Assembly: GCF_016899755.1 (NCBI RefSeq) | Contig: NZ_JACJJC010000005.1 | Location: forward strand, 1-64,000 | Direction of reading: 5' to 3' | Source of the DNA: Sutterella massiliensis | Lineage (GTDB): Bacteria > Pseudomonadota > Gammaproteobacteria > Burkholderiales > Burkholderiaceae_F | DNA: 64,000 nt | Shown here: positions 37,359 to 45,979 of the stretch, piece after piece | Numbering within the stretch: position 1 is the first letter of the stretch | How the letters are laid out: each line of letters opens with the position of its first letter | Program-made: the position numbers and the translations under genes | Notes under the pieces: model-generated | Databases searched by the model: none | Seen by the model: only the letters and a program-made list of their open reading frames with translations | What the model was told of the DNA's origin: nothing

Positions 37359-38552
37359 ATGTTTACGCGCAGAGGATTCCTTGCTGCATTTTCAGCGGCA
37401 GCCGCCGGTTTTTCGGTTTCGTTTTCGAGCGCCGCAGCCCCTAAAGCGAATGCGCTTGCCGCGGACACCGCGCCGATTTCGCTCAGAACGATGGGAAGCT
37501 TCTTTTTCGGCGGGACGGTTGCGAAACTCGAGAACGGCGAAACTTTTCACGGAGACCACGGCTACGCGCAGTACTACATTGCAGCGAATTCCCGTTCGCT
37601 GCCGATCGTGATGTGGCACGGCATCGGTCAATCCGGGAAGACTTACGAATCGACGCCGGACGGACGCGAAGGCTATCAGGCGCTTTTGCCGAGGCATGAT
37701 TGGTCCGTCTACATTGTCGATCAGCCGCGTCGAGGCCGTGCGGGCTACACGATGGCGAAGTCTGAAGGTCCGACCATCCCGACGACGGCGCGAGAAAGCG
37801 GTGTCTGGTCAGCCTTCCGAAACGGCGACTGGAAAGCGCCCGAGGCGCCGACGATTTACTCTGGGAGTCAGTTTCCGCTTTCGGGCGCCGCCGTCGATCA
37901 GTTTTTCCGTCAGCAGACACCCGATACGGGTGAAGAGCCGCTGACGGCCGAGTATCGAGCCTTTATCGGCAGGACGGGCGCCGCGCTCTTCGATCGCATC
38001 GGTGACGGCATCCTCATGACGCATTCCAACAGCGGCCAGTACGGCTGGGAAATCGCGATGGCGAGCCCGCACGTGAAGGCCGTCGTGGCCTACGAACCCG
38101 GTGCTTGCGCTTTTCCGGAAGAAGAGCCGCCCGCGCCCGTGGAGGCGGCGACTGAACTTGTCGCTTCTCGCATGTTCCCGCGGATGGTGCCGATGCAGAA
38201 ATGGCAGGCGCTCACGAAGGTGCCGATTCTTATCGTCTTTGGCGACTACATCAAAGACAAGCCGAGTGAAGTCTTCAATGAAGACGTTTGGCGCATCGCC
38301 CGCGAGCGCGCCCGACAGTTCGTCGAGCTCGTCAATCGTCACGGCGGCGACGCGACGCTGGTCGAACTTCCCAAGCTCGGCATTCGCGGCAACACGCATG
38401 CGGCCTTTGCCGACCGCAACAATCTTGAGGTGCTTGCGCAGCTCGAAGGCTGGCTTCATGAAAAAGGCTTGGACGGACGTGCGTCACCCCATCTCGGCCC
38501 GAAGCCCGTCGAGATGCCGATGACGATTCCGCTTGAAACGCGCGAGAACTGA
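37359..38552 (+). CDS. Secreted alpha/beta hydrolase with Tat-like signal
   Basis: 397 residues. MFTRRGFLAAFSAAAAGFSV is a twin-arginine signal (RRGFL), with cleavage likely after about residue 35. The mature protein has the alpha/beta-hydrolase oxyanion WHGIGQSG (about 88-95), a nucleophile elbow THSNSGQYG (about 227-235) in which Ser replaces the usual first Gly of GxSxG, and a late His in NTHAAF (about 348). It resembles periplasmic esterases of the alpha/beta-hydrolase superfamily; the substrate is unknown. It is followed by a hairpin and a convergent permease gene. Confidence 0.8.
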   Translation: MFTRRGFLAAFSAAAAGFSVSFSSAAAPKANALAADTAPISLRTMGSFFFGGTVAKLENGETFHGDHGYAQYYIAANSRSLPIVMWHGIGQSGKTYESTPDGREGYQALLPRHDWSVYIVDQPRRGRAGYTMAKSEGPTIPTTARESGVWSAFRNGDWKAPEAPTIYSGSQFPLSGAAVDQFFRQQTPDTGEEPLTAEYRAFIGRTGAALFDRIGDGILMTHSNSGQYGWEIAMASPHVKAVVAYEPGACAFPEEEPPAPVEAATELVASRMFPRMVPMQKWQALTKVPILIVFGDYIKDKPSEVFNEDVWRIARERARQFVELVNRHGGDATLVELPKLGIRGNTHAAFADRNNLEVLAQLEGWLHEKGLDGRASPHLGPKPVEMPMTIPLETREN

Positions 38553-38580
38553 TTGGGACGCAAGCGGAACATTCCAATGA

Positions 38581-38615
38581 GAACGCCCGAAGTGCGTTTG
38601 GCGCTTCGGGCGTTC
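38581..38615. terminator. Hairpin between convergent hydrolase and permease genes
   Basis: A perfect 12-bp stem GAACGCCCGAAG (38581-38592) / CTTCGGGCGTTC (38604-38615) with an 11-base loop. There is only a short T-rich tail (GTCTTG), but the location 30 bases after one stop and 24 after the other suits a shared terminator. Confidence 0.6.
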
Positions 38616-38638
38616 GTCTTGAAATTCCGCTTGGTCGA

Positions 38639-39865
38639 TCAGCCGACCCAGGTGAAGTAGGTCACGATCGAGAAGAGAGCGATGAGCGGCACTTCAATGA
38701 GAAGGACGGGCTTCAGGGTCTTAAAGAAGTTCGCCTTGAAGTAGTCGACCGAAATCGTGAAGCAGAGGTGTACGGGCGTAATCATCTGACCGGCACACCC
38801 GAAGACCATCGCGAGGCCCGCGTAATCGATGCTGCCGAACGAGATGCTCGCTGCGATCGGCATCACCATCGAGATGTAGCCCTGGCTCATGCCGGTGAGC
38901 ATGCCGATGATGAAGGAGAGAATCGCGAACACGACCGGCGTCGGAATCGCCGAGCTCGTCATGATCGCGACGATCTGCTCGAGCGCGCCCGTCGTGGTGA
39001 GAAGCCCGATGAAGTAAAGGATCAGGCAAACGTTGCCGAGGAGCTTGTAGTCGAGGGCGCCCAAAAGAATTTCGCGCAGATTGGCGCGCCGCCCGCACAG
39101 CCGCAGAATCGGAATCATTGCCGCCGTGACGATGCCCATCGAGATCGCCGCCGAGATGTCGAAGACGATCATGAGCAGGAGGTTCACGACCACAGGGGCT
39201 ATCGCGAGCACGACGTCGAAGATGTTCTGCAGTTTGGCTTCGATCGATACGGGTTCGCTTGAAATGTGGTCGTGCTTTTTGAGCGGCGCGAGAAGAACGA
39301 GCCAGCCGATCACGAAGGCCGCCACCGAGAACCAAAGCAGGTGCAGCACGAGGTCGGAGACGTGAATGCCGGCAATCGCGCAGGCCAAAATCATGCCCGG
39401 AATCGTCGGGCTCGAGACTTCGAAAATGTGACGGAACCAGAAGTTGATGGCCGCCTTCGTCTCGGGCTTCAAATTCATCTTGGCGCTTGCGGCCTCAACA
39501 ATCGGTGCGGAAAACCGGGCGCCGCCGAGCGACGGGAGGAACCCGAGGAAGGCGGGCATCGTCGCGAGCGTGACGCGCGTCGACTTGAAGAGGCGGTTCA
39601 GCGCCTTCACCATGCCGTCGAGCGTACCCGAGCGGCGCAGCTCGATTTCGAGACACATCACGAAATAGAGCGAAAAAAGGAGGTCGTACGTTCTCGATTG
39701 CTCGACGGTCATCACGGCCGATTCGACGAGCGAAGCGAGTGTGCGGTCGAGGCAGAGCCACATGACGAGGCCGCCCGAGAGAATGGCGACGCCGATCGGC
39801 AGCTTGTAGCGCAGCAGCGTAACGATGGCGATGGCAGCAAGAAGAATGACGAGGAAGATGTTCAT
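38639..39865 (-). CDS. DUF401-family integral membrane protein (probable carboxylate permease)
   Basis: 408 residues with about ten hydrophobic helices. The family is recognised from the pattern LGFLPSLGGARFSAPIVEAAS and the C-terminal GQMITPVHLCFTISVDYF, both typical of DUF401 proteins, distant relatives of the GntP/DctM-like ion-transporter superfamily. It likely moves an organic acid across the inner membrane (inference). It is convergent with the secreted hydrolase and lies upstream of nothing on its own strand except the AEC gene 250 bases away. Confidence 0.8.
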   Translation of the reverse strand: MNIFLVILLAAIAIVTLLRYKLPIGVAILSGGLVMWLCLDRTLASLVESAVMTVEQSRTYDLLFSLYFVMCLEIELRRSGTLDGMVKALNRLFKSTRVTLATMPAFLGFLPSLGGARFSAPIVEAASAKMNLKPETKAAINFWFRHIFEVSSPTIPGMILACAIAGIHVSDLVLHLLWFSVAAFVIGWLVLLAPLKKHDHISSEPVSIEAKLQNIFDVVLAIAPVVVNLLLMIVFDISAAISMGIVTAAMIPILRLCGRRANLREILLGALDYKLLGNVCLILYFIGLLTTTGALEQIVAIMTSSAIPTPVVFAILSFIIGMLTGMSQGYISMVMPIAASISFGSIDYAGLAMVFGCAGQMITPVHLCFTISVDYFKANFFKTLKPVLLIEVPLIALFSIVTYFTWVG

Positions 39866-40055
39866 AGAAGAAATGAGGGCGGGCGCCTCGACCGAGCATG
39901 GGGCGGCTCGCGCGCAGTCGAGTCGATCCGTTACCAGCGGGAAGCGCTTCAGTGCCTGTGTCTTGTCGTTTTTGGACTATTCACGCAACGTGATTCGACA
40001 ATATTGCAACGACGAGACAAATTCTCATTTGTCCTCGAACAAGAGAACGGAAAAA

Positions 40056-40109
40056 GGCGGACGAATCCGTATGCTGCGGGCGCAACACACGCTGCTCGTT
40101 CGGTCCGCC
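40056..40109 (-). terminator. Terminator of the AEC transporter gene
   Basis: GGCGGACCGAA (40109-40099) pairs with TTCGTCCGCC (40065-40056) with one bulge; TTTTTCC follows on the minus strand. It lies between the AEC gene and the DUF401 gene, which are in the same direction. Confidence 0.65.
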
Positions 40110-40116
40110 TCGCCGA

Positions 40117-41037
40117 TCAGAGGAAAACGATGGTGGCCGTCATCAAAAGCACGGAAACGATAACGGAGACCGAGTTGAGGTTTGCTGCGGTTTCCCAATC
40201 GAGCTTGGCCTTCATCGTGAAGATGACGCCCATGGCCGGCATCGGTGCCATGAGCACGAGCACGAGCGCCTTGCGGATTTCCTCCGCAACGGGCAGAAAG
40301 AAGAAAGCGAGCGCAGCGAGGGCGGCGTTGCCGACATAGCGCCAGACGAGGAGCTTCACGAGCGGTCGGAACTTTGCCCAGTCGATGCGCAGATTGACGG
40401 AGAGCCCGATCAAGAGCATCGCGAGGAAAGGATTGGCTTTGCCGACGACTTCGCAAAAGTGCAGGATCGGTCGCGGCAGCACCACTTCCATAAAGGCGAG
40501 CGCGAGGACGAATGCGTAGGTCCAGAGACAGCTCGAGGAGAGAAGCCGCATGCCGATCGAGCGCAGACGCTCGCGCCAGCCCGCCTTCTCATCGCGAACG
40601 GCAATCGCGTAGGTTCCGCCCGTCACCATGACGGCGTTGCCGACGTCAAAGAGGCAGATCGAAAGAAAGCCCACGGGCGAGACGATGCCCATCGTGAAAG
40701 GCATCGCGAAAGTGCCGATGTTGTAGCCCGAGAGGTTGAGCATCGAAAACGGCACGAGATTGGGTTCGCCCCTTCGCTCGGCTTCGCGGCGCGTAAGCAG
40801 GACGGCAAGCGCAATGAGCGCCCAGTTGGAAAGGAGTCCGACAAAGAACGGAATCAAAAGGTCGCTCGAGAGCTTCACGCCCGAGAGAAATACGATCACC
40901 GAACAGGGCAGCGTCACGTAGAGGACGAGCATGTTCATCGGCCGCACGGCATCGCGGGGGAAGGTGCCGTTAAGCCGCAGGATTTGGCCGATCACGATGA
41001 CGGCGACGTAGGCAAGGACATCGGCGAGAGCGTTCAT
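40117..41037 (-). CDS. AEC-family transporter (auxin efflux carrier type)
   Basis: 306 residues with ten predicted helices in the AEC fold: an N-terminal NALADVLAYVAVIVIGQILR helix, the mid-protein NLSGYNIGTFAMPF motif and the C-terminal APMPAMGVIFTMKAKLD, typical of bacterial AEC proteins such as MdcF and YfdV. Bacterial members export or exchange dicarboxylates such as malonate or malate (family knowledge). It stands without a catabolic operon here. Confidence 0.88.
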   Translation of the reverse strand: MNALADVLAYVAVIVIGQILRLNGTFPRDAVRPMNMLVLYVTLPCSVIVFLSGVKLSSDLLIPFFVGLLSNWALIALAVLLTRREAERRGEPNLVPFSMLNLSGYNIGTFAMPFTMGIVSPVGFLSICLFDVGNAVMVTGGTYAIAVRDEKAGWRERLRSIGMRLLSSSCLWTYAFVLALAFMEVVLPRPILHFCEVVGKANPFLAMLLIGLSVNLRIDWAKFRPLVKLLVWRYVGNAALAALAFFFLPVAEEIRKALVLVLMAPMPAMGVIFTMKAKLDWETAANLNSVSVIVSVLLMTATIVFL

Positions 41038-41216
41038 TTGTCTTGAGAGAGGCGTGAGAAATGGGAATCCGAGGCGCCTGCGGTTCCTGAGTCGAAAGAA
41101 GGAATATTTCTACAGCGCTCGTAGCTGCGGCTGCCGTAGAAATTGCGTTAAGTAGGAAACTGCGGCGCGGGCGACCTTATTGAGCGCGTCGTAAACGCTT
41201 TTGCTGCAGGAATCTC

Positions 41217-41930
41217 TCAGCAGCTCGGGCAACCGAAGCGGCCGCGCACATAAACGGGAAGCGTCATCGGATCGCGCCCGGCGAGGTGACCCATCGAGAA
41301 TTCGCAGCCGCACCAGAGCTGGTTGTAGAAATTTTGCTCGCGCAGAATTTCGCCGCGACGCTGCTGCAGTCCGCCTTTTTTCCAGTCCATGTCCCAGTAT
41401 CGCACCCCGGGGACGAGCTTTTCGGCCGCCCGAGCGGCTTCGCGGATCTGTTCGAGCCGTTTCCAGCGGCTGCCGGCGAGCGTTGTCGTGAAATGCTCGA
41501 TGCCGAGTGAAGCGGCCGCGAGCGCCGCCGCACGCATGCGCTCGCGAAAACAAACGGCGCAGCGCGCACCGCGTTCGGGTTCGTTTTCGAGGCCCCTGAC
41601 GGCTTCGCGCCAGCGCTCATGCTCGTAGTCGCCGTCGACAAAGGGGATGCCGAGTGCTTCGCAGTAGCGAATGCATTCGTTGCGGCGCACGTCGTACTCT
41701 TCGCGCGGAAAGATGTTGGGGTTGTAGAAAAAGACGGTCGGCCGGTAGTTGCGTGCAAGGAGCCACTCGAGAATCGCCGACGAACAGGGCGCGCAGCAGC
41801 TGTGCAGCAGCACAGGCGCAGGCTCGAGCGCCGCAAAAGCATCGGGTTCGGGGAGGCGAGCAGCTTCGCAGGCGCCTTCGGGAAAACGGTCGGCAGGCGT
41901 AACGGTGCGGTGTCCCGGCTTGGCAGTCAT
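41217..41930 (-). CDS. queH: Epoxyqueuosine reductase QueH
   Basis: 237-residue DUF208 protein. It performs the last step of queuosine synthesis in tRNA, reducing epoxyqueuosine. The diagnostic cysteines are present: HSCCAPCS (about 43-50), EYDVRRNEC, ARCAVCFRERM, and the WCGCEFS segment, which fits QueH and not the cobalamin-dependent QueG. ATG 41930 was chosen; an upstream TTG is in frame. No other queuosine gene is nearby. Confidence 0.92.
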   Translation of the reverse strand: MTAKPGHRTVTPADRFPEGACEAARLPEPDAFAALEPAPVLLHSCCAPCSSAILEWLLARNYRPTVFFYNPNIFPREEYDVRRNECIRYCEALGIPFVDGDYEHERWREAVRGLENEPERGARCAVCFRERMRAAALAAASLGIEHFTTTLAGSRWKRLEQIREAARAAEKLVPGVRYWDMDWKKGGLQQRRGEILREQNFYNQLWCGCEFSMGHLAGRDPMTLPVYVRGRFGCPSC

Positions 41931-42042
41931 GGGCAAAGATAAAAAGCGAGGTGGTCAGTCTGCCGATGATACGCCGAGCGTTTTCAGCCGGGCGACCGTA
42001 CCCGGAAGATTCTTGTTCGCGGGCCGATGCGCTGCTATGCAA

Positions 42043-43431
42043 TCAGAGATAGCGGCCGGCGAGGTACCAAGCGTCGCTGCGGCCGTCGTGGTAGAGCCAG
42101 AGCGTTTCGCGGGTTTCGTCTTCGCCGCGGTAATAAATGCGGTCGGCACTCCGTTCAGTCGGGATCGATTCGCCCGAAGTCAGAAGGCGGACGGGACCGT
42201 GGCGCCAAGGGCGGCCCGCTCGTACGGGGAGCCGTTGCGGCTCGGGCAGCAGGAAAGCGGGGCGGTCGCACGAACGAGCGTTTGCTGCCGGCAGGTCGAT
42301 GGCGCATTCGTTCTGGGGTGCGTCGAGGCGGCTTCTGCCGAACCGGGTGGGAAAAACGGGCAGGAAAGTCGCTTCGACGGCTGTATTTTTCGTGCACGCG
42401 TCTTCTGGGATGACTTGACCGAGCTGGAAAACACGGCGGCGACCGAATTGCTCGAGGAGTTCGGCCGCAAGCGTCGAATTCAGCTGATCTGCGGCACGGT
42501 TAAGGCGATCGGGCGCAGCGTTGCCCGCGCGCGCGTCAAGTCGTATGTATGCGCCGCCTGTTGCCTGTGCGATGCGACCGATGCCGCGCGCGAGGTCCGA
42601 GGCAAGGGTCTCGAGGCGCGAGCCCCCTTCCATGCGGACGGTACATGCGGGACCGCACTCGGCGCATTCGGTTGTGTCCTCCGAGGGACGCGCTTGCGGG
42701 CGACTTTCGAGCGGCGTGAGCGTCCAGCGGATGATTTGCGGCATGCTTTCGTCGAAAGCGGGCGTGGCGACGCTTGCCGCGACCGCAGCCGCCCGTTCAA
42801 TGCCGATTTCAAACGAGATGCTCTCAAAGAGCACGTCGCTCAGACAATAAAGCGGTGTCGATACACGGTCGAACCCGAAGGGTTCGGCGACGGGGTCCTC
42901 ATTTCCGGCAAGGGCAGGTCCAATCTGCACATCGATAGCGAGCGAAAGCCGTTCGGCTTCCCGAATCGCTCGGTCACGGATCCGCTCGATGGTGCTTTCC
43001 GCCGCATGCTGCGGCAGCACGATCGCAGCGGAGAGGCGATCTTTTGCGCTGTCGCGATTTAGTGCAATGGGGCCCTCGAAAGCTGCCGGCAGCAAGGCGA
43101 AGCGAAGTATCGAAGCAAGGACGGCGCCGAGGTGCGCCGCTTCAGCCGTTTCTACGGCGGAGAGCCGCAGTGTCGGTACGCGCCGAAGCGCATCCGCGGC
43201 GGGCATGCCGATAGAAATGCCGCGAAGAAGTGCCGCATCGTTTGCGCTCACGATGCAGCCGCCCGAGTGCAGTGCCGCAGGGGTGCTTCGCGAATGTCGG
43301 AGCGATTCGGCGAGTGCGCGCCTGCCGGCCGCCACATCGCGCAGCGTCGGCACAAAGTCGACGGAAAGCGCGAAAAAGAGTGCGTGGTCAAGCGTGATGG
43401 TGAACGCTTGGGGCCGGTTGTCGGTTGTCAT
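42043..43431 (-). CDS. imuB: Divergent ImuB-like Y-family polymerase homologue
   Basis: 462 residues. It belongs with ImuB: the C-terminal PAFLLPEPQRL..., then IYYRGEDETRETLWLYHDGR and WYLAGRYL is the ImuB tail, and it follows imuA. In the N-terminal half the thumb-finger alternation SANDAALLRGISIGMPAADALRR is recognisable, but the catalytic acidic residues of active Y-family polymerases are not apparent; ImuB proteins are generally inactive and act as clamp-binding hubs with ImuA and the DnaE2/ImuC polymerase. This one is unusually diverged, with a Cys-rich SEDTTECAECGPACTV insert. No dnaE2 lies in the window. Start MTTDNRP at 43431. Confidence 0.75.
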   Translation of the reverse strand: MTTDNRPQAFTITLDHALFFALSVDFVPTLRDVAAGRRALAESLRHSRSTPAALHSGGCIVSANDAALLRGISIGMPAADALRRVPTLRLSAVETAEAAHLGAVLASILRFALLPAAFEGPIALNRDSAKDRLSAAIVLPQHAAESTIERIRDRAIREAERLSLAIDVQIGPALAGNEDPVAEPFGFDRVSTPLYCLSDVLFESISFEIGIERAAAVAASVATPAFDESMPQIIRWTLTPLESRPQARPSEDTTECAECGPACTVRMEGGSRLETLASDLARGIGRIAQATGGAYIRLDARAGNAAPDRLNRAADQLNSTLAAELLEQFGRRRVFQLGQVIPEDACTKNTAVEATFLPVFPTRFGRSRLDAPQNECAIDLPAANARSCDRPAFLLPEPQRLPVRAGRPWRHGPVRLLTSGESIPTERSADRIYYRGEDETRETLWLYHDGRSDAWYLAGRYL

Positions 43432-43561
43432 TGAAAATCGACGCTCTGCGTTCCGTTTTTTCGGTCGAACGCAGAAGCGCCGCCTCCTTTTCTTCTTCGA
43501 TTGAATATGGGGCGCGATCTGGGGCGCTTCAGGGGAATCGGTGCAGCGGACGCACAGCCGC

Positions 43562-44437
43562 TCAGAGCGCGGCGGCGAGTTCAGGGCCCTTTCGCGGTGA
43601 AGCGGCATGCGGGCAGCCGAGGAACTTGCGCTCGTGTTTCTCGGGACGGTTGGCGGCCGAAGCGACGGCTGCTGCACGGACGGCAGCGGTGACGGCCTCC
43701 GCTTGGGACGTACCCGCAGCAAGAATGCGCGCGGCGGGTGCGGGCTGCTTGCGGGGCGTCTTTGTTGCCTCCAGACCGACAACCGCTTCACGCACGATCG
43801 GCATCAGCGGGCTTTCCATATTGGCGCGAACGCGCACCGCGTTCGGGCGGTCGGCACGAAAGAGCTGCAGGCGCAACTTGGCGGGCGAATTGGTACAGGC
43901 CATCGCAGCCGGTCGAATGACAAAAACAGGGATGCCCGCCGTCTCCGAAGCGAGTGCGAGACGGCGCATCGCACGGAAGTCCTCGGCGGTGGTGAGTGAC
44001 GGCAGCCACGCGATGACCGCCCGGGCTTCGCCGCTTGCAGCGGCGCGAACGGCCGTATCGAAAGCCTCTTCGGCCGAGCTCGGCACGACGAAGAGCTGCT
44101 CGCTCAGTTCCACGCCGCGAGCACGCAAAAGCGCGCCGTTTGGCACGTACGTGCATTCGGTTGGGAGCACCCAGACCGTTCGACCGAGTTTGGCGAGGGC
44201 GCCGAGCACGCAATCGACTTCGCCGCGTGCGCCTGCAGCGGGCAGAAGTTCGGTCAGTCCCGCTTTCGGAAAGCCGCCACTCAAAAGTGCGTCGAGCGCA
44301 TCAATGTCCGAAGCGATACGCGGCGATTGCGACGCATCGGCAAAAAGGCGCGCCGGGAAAGCGCGGGCGGCTTCGGCGAACGCGTGAAGTGCGCGAGCGG
44401 CGGATTGCGAGCGCAGGTGCTGAACGGTGCTGAGCAT
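43562..44437 (-). CDS. imuA: ImuA-like RecA-fold SOS mutagenesis protein
   Basis: 291 residues, RecA/SulA-like. The family run is seen in IDALDALLSGGFPKAGLTEL, TVWVLPTECTYVPNGALLRARG, ARAVIAWLPSLTTAEDFRAM and PVFVIRPAAMACTNSPAKL, which match ImuA in order and spacing. ImuA activates the ImuB-DnaE2 mutasome in other bacteria. The C-terminal tail (about 225-291) is Ala/Lys-rich. GGGAGG precedes the ATG. A perfect inverted repeat lies 34-53 bases upstream (44471-44490). The imuB start lies 130 bases downstream. Confidence 0.85.
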   Translation of the reverse strand: MLSTVQHLRSQSAARALHAFAEAARAFPARLFADASQSPRIASDIDALDALLSGGFPKAGLTELLPAAGARGEVDCVLGALAKLGRTVWVLPTECTYVPNGALLRARGVELSEQLFVVPSSAEEAFDTAVRAAASGEARAVIAWLPSLTTAEDFRAMRRLALASETAGIPVFVIRPAAMACTNSPAKLRLQLFRADRPNAVRVRANMESPLMPIVREAVVGLEATKTPRKQPAPAARILAAGTSQAEAVTAAVRAAAVASAANRPEKHERKFLGCPHAASPRKGPELAAAL

Positions 44438-44470
44438 GACGGCCTCCCGATGGTGCGGTGGTTGCTTGCC

Positions 44471-44490
44471 GAAGTTCTTGCGAGAACTTC
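44471..44490. promoter_or_regulatory. Perfect inverted repeat upstream of imuA (candidate operator)
   Basis: GAAGTTCT (44471-44478), TGCG, AGAACTTC (44483-44490). It is a 20-bp palindrome with GTTC-N6-GAAC at its core, which is not the CTGT-N8-ACAG LexA box of most betaproteobacteria but resembles GAAC/GTTC-type SOS boxes of other phyla. No T-run follows, so it is not a terminator. Confidence 0.5.
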
Positions 44491-44851
44491 ATGAATTCTT
44501 TTTGTTGAACTGAGTGTATTCGAATCTCGAAATTGAGGCTCACTTATTGATCTTTATAATTGATCTTGTGTTTGAGTTTCCTAGTGCTGCAGGGGAATAT
44601 CCGATAGAAATTTGCCTCTGGCGGACTTTTTTCTCGCCTGACCAATCATGAAGCTGCGGGGTGCAGACGGTTATCAGGATGAGTTGCACTGCACACCGAG
44701 GCGGGGCGAACCGGTGTCTCGACCCTGAGCGAGCGTCTTGTTTTCTCCATGAAAAACAGCCGAAGGCGGGCGGACGATGCGAGCGGCCTTGAAATGATCG
44801 AAGCGAGATCCCTTTTTTCGATATTTTGGTGATGATGGTCGTGACTGGAAA

Positions 44852-44868
44852 TTAGTCTTAAAGACTAA
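44852..44868. promoter_or_regulatory. 17-bp perfect palindrome
   Basis: TTAGTCTT, A, AAGACTAA. It lies 48 bases before the FNR-type box. No family of binding protein could be assigned. Confidence 0.4.
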
Positions 44869-44915
44869 AAAGGATCAAAAATTGACTTTTCCTTTGATTC
44901 AAAAAATGAAGCGTT

Positions 44916-44929
44916 TTGATGTCAATCAA
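44916..44929. promoter_or_regulatory. Perfect FNR/Anr-type box
   Basis: TTGAT (44916-44920), GTCA, ATCAA (44925-44929), an exact match to the FNR consensus and fully palindromic. No -10 element stands at the class II distance on either strand, and it is 250 bases from yggS and 480 from imuA, so the controlled transcript is unclear. Confidence 0.5.
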
Positions 44930-45176
44930 ATTTGCTCGACGTAGGCGAACAGCACGGCTGGTTCGATCGCGTTGCGTCGAGATGACCCGTCAAAGACGGC
45001 TTTCGGCCGACCGCGTGCTGCCGTATAGAATCTTTGAGCGGCGTAGGACCTAGACATCGAGTAATTTCGAGTAACTTTTTCGGAACAGTGAGCGGTACCG
45101 GCAGTATCGGAAGCCCTTGCCGCAACTGCGCCGCATAGCGTTTTTGGGCAGTGGCCCTCGACAAGGAGAAAGTTTT

Positions 45177-45914
45177 ATGAGCACGCTCGAACCCGGAATT
45201 GAGTTTCGCTACGAAAGCGTCGTTCGAGCGCTGAAGGCCACGGCCGACGCGTGCGGGCGGGCGCCTTCGGACGTGAAGCTGCTTGCCGTCGGGAAAACGT
45301 TCGACGAATCGGCACTCTTAAAGTGCGCCGAGCTCGGTCAGCGCGCTTTCGGCGAAAACTACGCGCAGGAGGGCTGCGCCAAAGTCGATTGGTTTCGGGA
45401 GAACCGACCGGATCTGAAGCTCGAATGGCACTTTATCGGCCCGCTTCAGGCCAATAAGACTCGGCCGGTCGCCGAGCGCTTCGACTGGGTGGAGACGCTC
45501 GATCGGCTGCGCATTGCCAAGCGTCTCTCCGAACAGCGCCCCGAAGACATGGCGCCCTTAAACGTTCTTATCGAAATCAACATTGACGGCGAAGACTCAA
45601 AGTCGGGAATTGCACCCGAGGCGCTCGAGCCGTTTGCGTCTGCGCTCTCGGCACTGCCGCGACTGCGGCTGCGCGGCCTTATGGCGATTCCCGCGCCAGC
45701 AGACGATGAGGCGGCTCGCATGAAGCCGCTCGAAGCCATGCGCAGACTCTTTGACAACTACAGAGCGCGTCATCCCGAAGCGGTTGACTTCGACACGCTT
45801 TCGATCGGCATGAGCGCGGATCTGCGTGAGGCCGTCAAGGCGGGATCGACCGAAGTGCGCATCGGGAGCGCCATCTTCGGGCGGCGCGACTACGGTGCGC
45901 GTCCGCAGCAATAA
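45177..45914 (+). CDS. yggS: YggS-type pyridoxal-phosphate homeostasis protein
   Basis: 245-residue PLP-binding protein of the alanine-racemase N-terminal fold (PLPBP/COG0325). The PLP lysine is in LLAVGKTFDE (usually AVSKT), followed by FGENYAQEG, EWHFIGPLQANK, and the phosphate-binding LSIGMSADLREAVKAGSTEVRIGSAIFG. It buffers free PLP and affects branched amino acid balance in other bacteria. It precedes proC, a very common pairing. ATG 45177 has AAGGAG eight bases upstream. Confidence 0.95.
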   Translation: MSTLEPGIEFRYESVVRALKATADACGRAPSDVKLLAVGKTFDESALLKCAELGQRAFGENYAQEGCAKVDWFRENRPDLKLEWHFIGPLQANKTRPVAERFDWVETLDRLRIAKRLSEQRPEDMAPLNVLIEINIDGEDSKSGIAPEALEPFASALSALPRLRLRGLMAIPAPADDEAARMKPLEAMRRLFDNYRARHPEAVDFDTLSIGMSADLREAVKAGSTEVRIGSAIFGRRDYGARPQQ

Positions 45915-45979
45915 ATAGGCAAACGGATTTTTCGAAAAAGTATGAAGCGGCCGGCCGACGGCCGGCGAAGGAGTGAGAA

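Larger units (their letters stand above)
44438..45176. other. 739-base intergenic region with palindromes, imuA / yggS
   Basis: No convincing protein gene on either strand; composition turns AT-rich at 44500-44620 and 44800-44935. It contains the imuA operator-like repeat, a perfect TTAGTCTT-A-AAGACTAA palindrome (44852-44868), a perfect TTGAT-N4-ATCAA box (44916-44929) with further TTTGAT/ATCAA half-sites around it, and TATAGAAT (45024-45031), a possible -10 for yggS. AAGGAG precedes yggS. A small RNA or lost gene cannot be excluded. Confidence 0.5.

Noticed and set aside
44922-45164. An 80-codon minus-strand frame in the imuA-yggS gap
   Set aside because: No ribosome-binding site, no recognisable domain, and unusual composition; it overlaps the FNR box.
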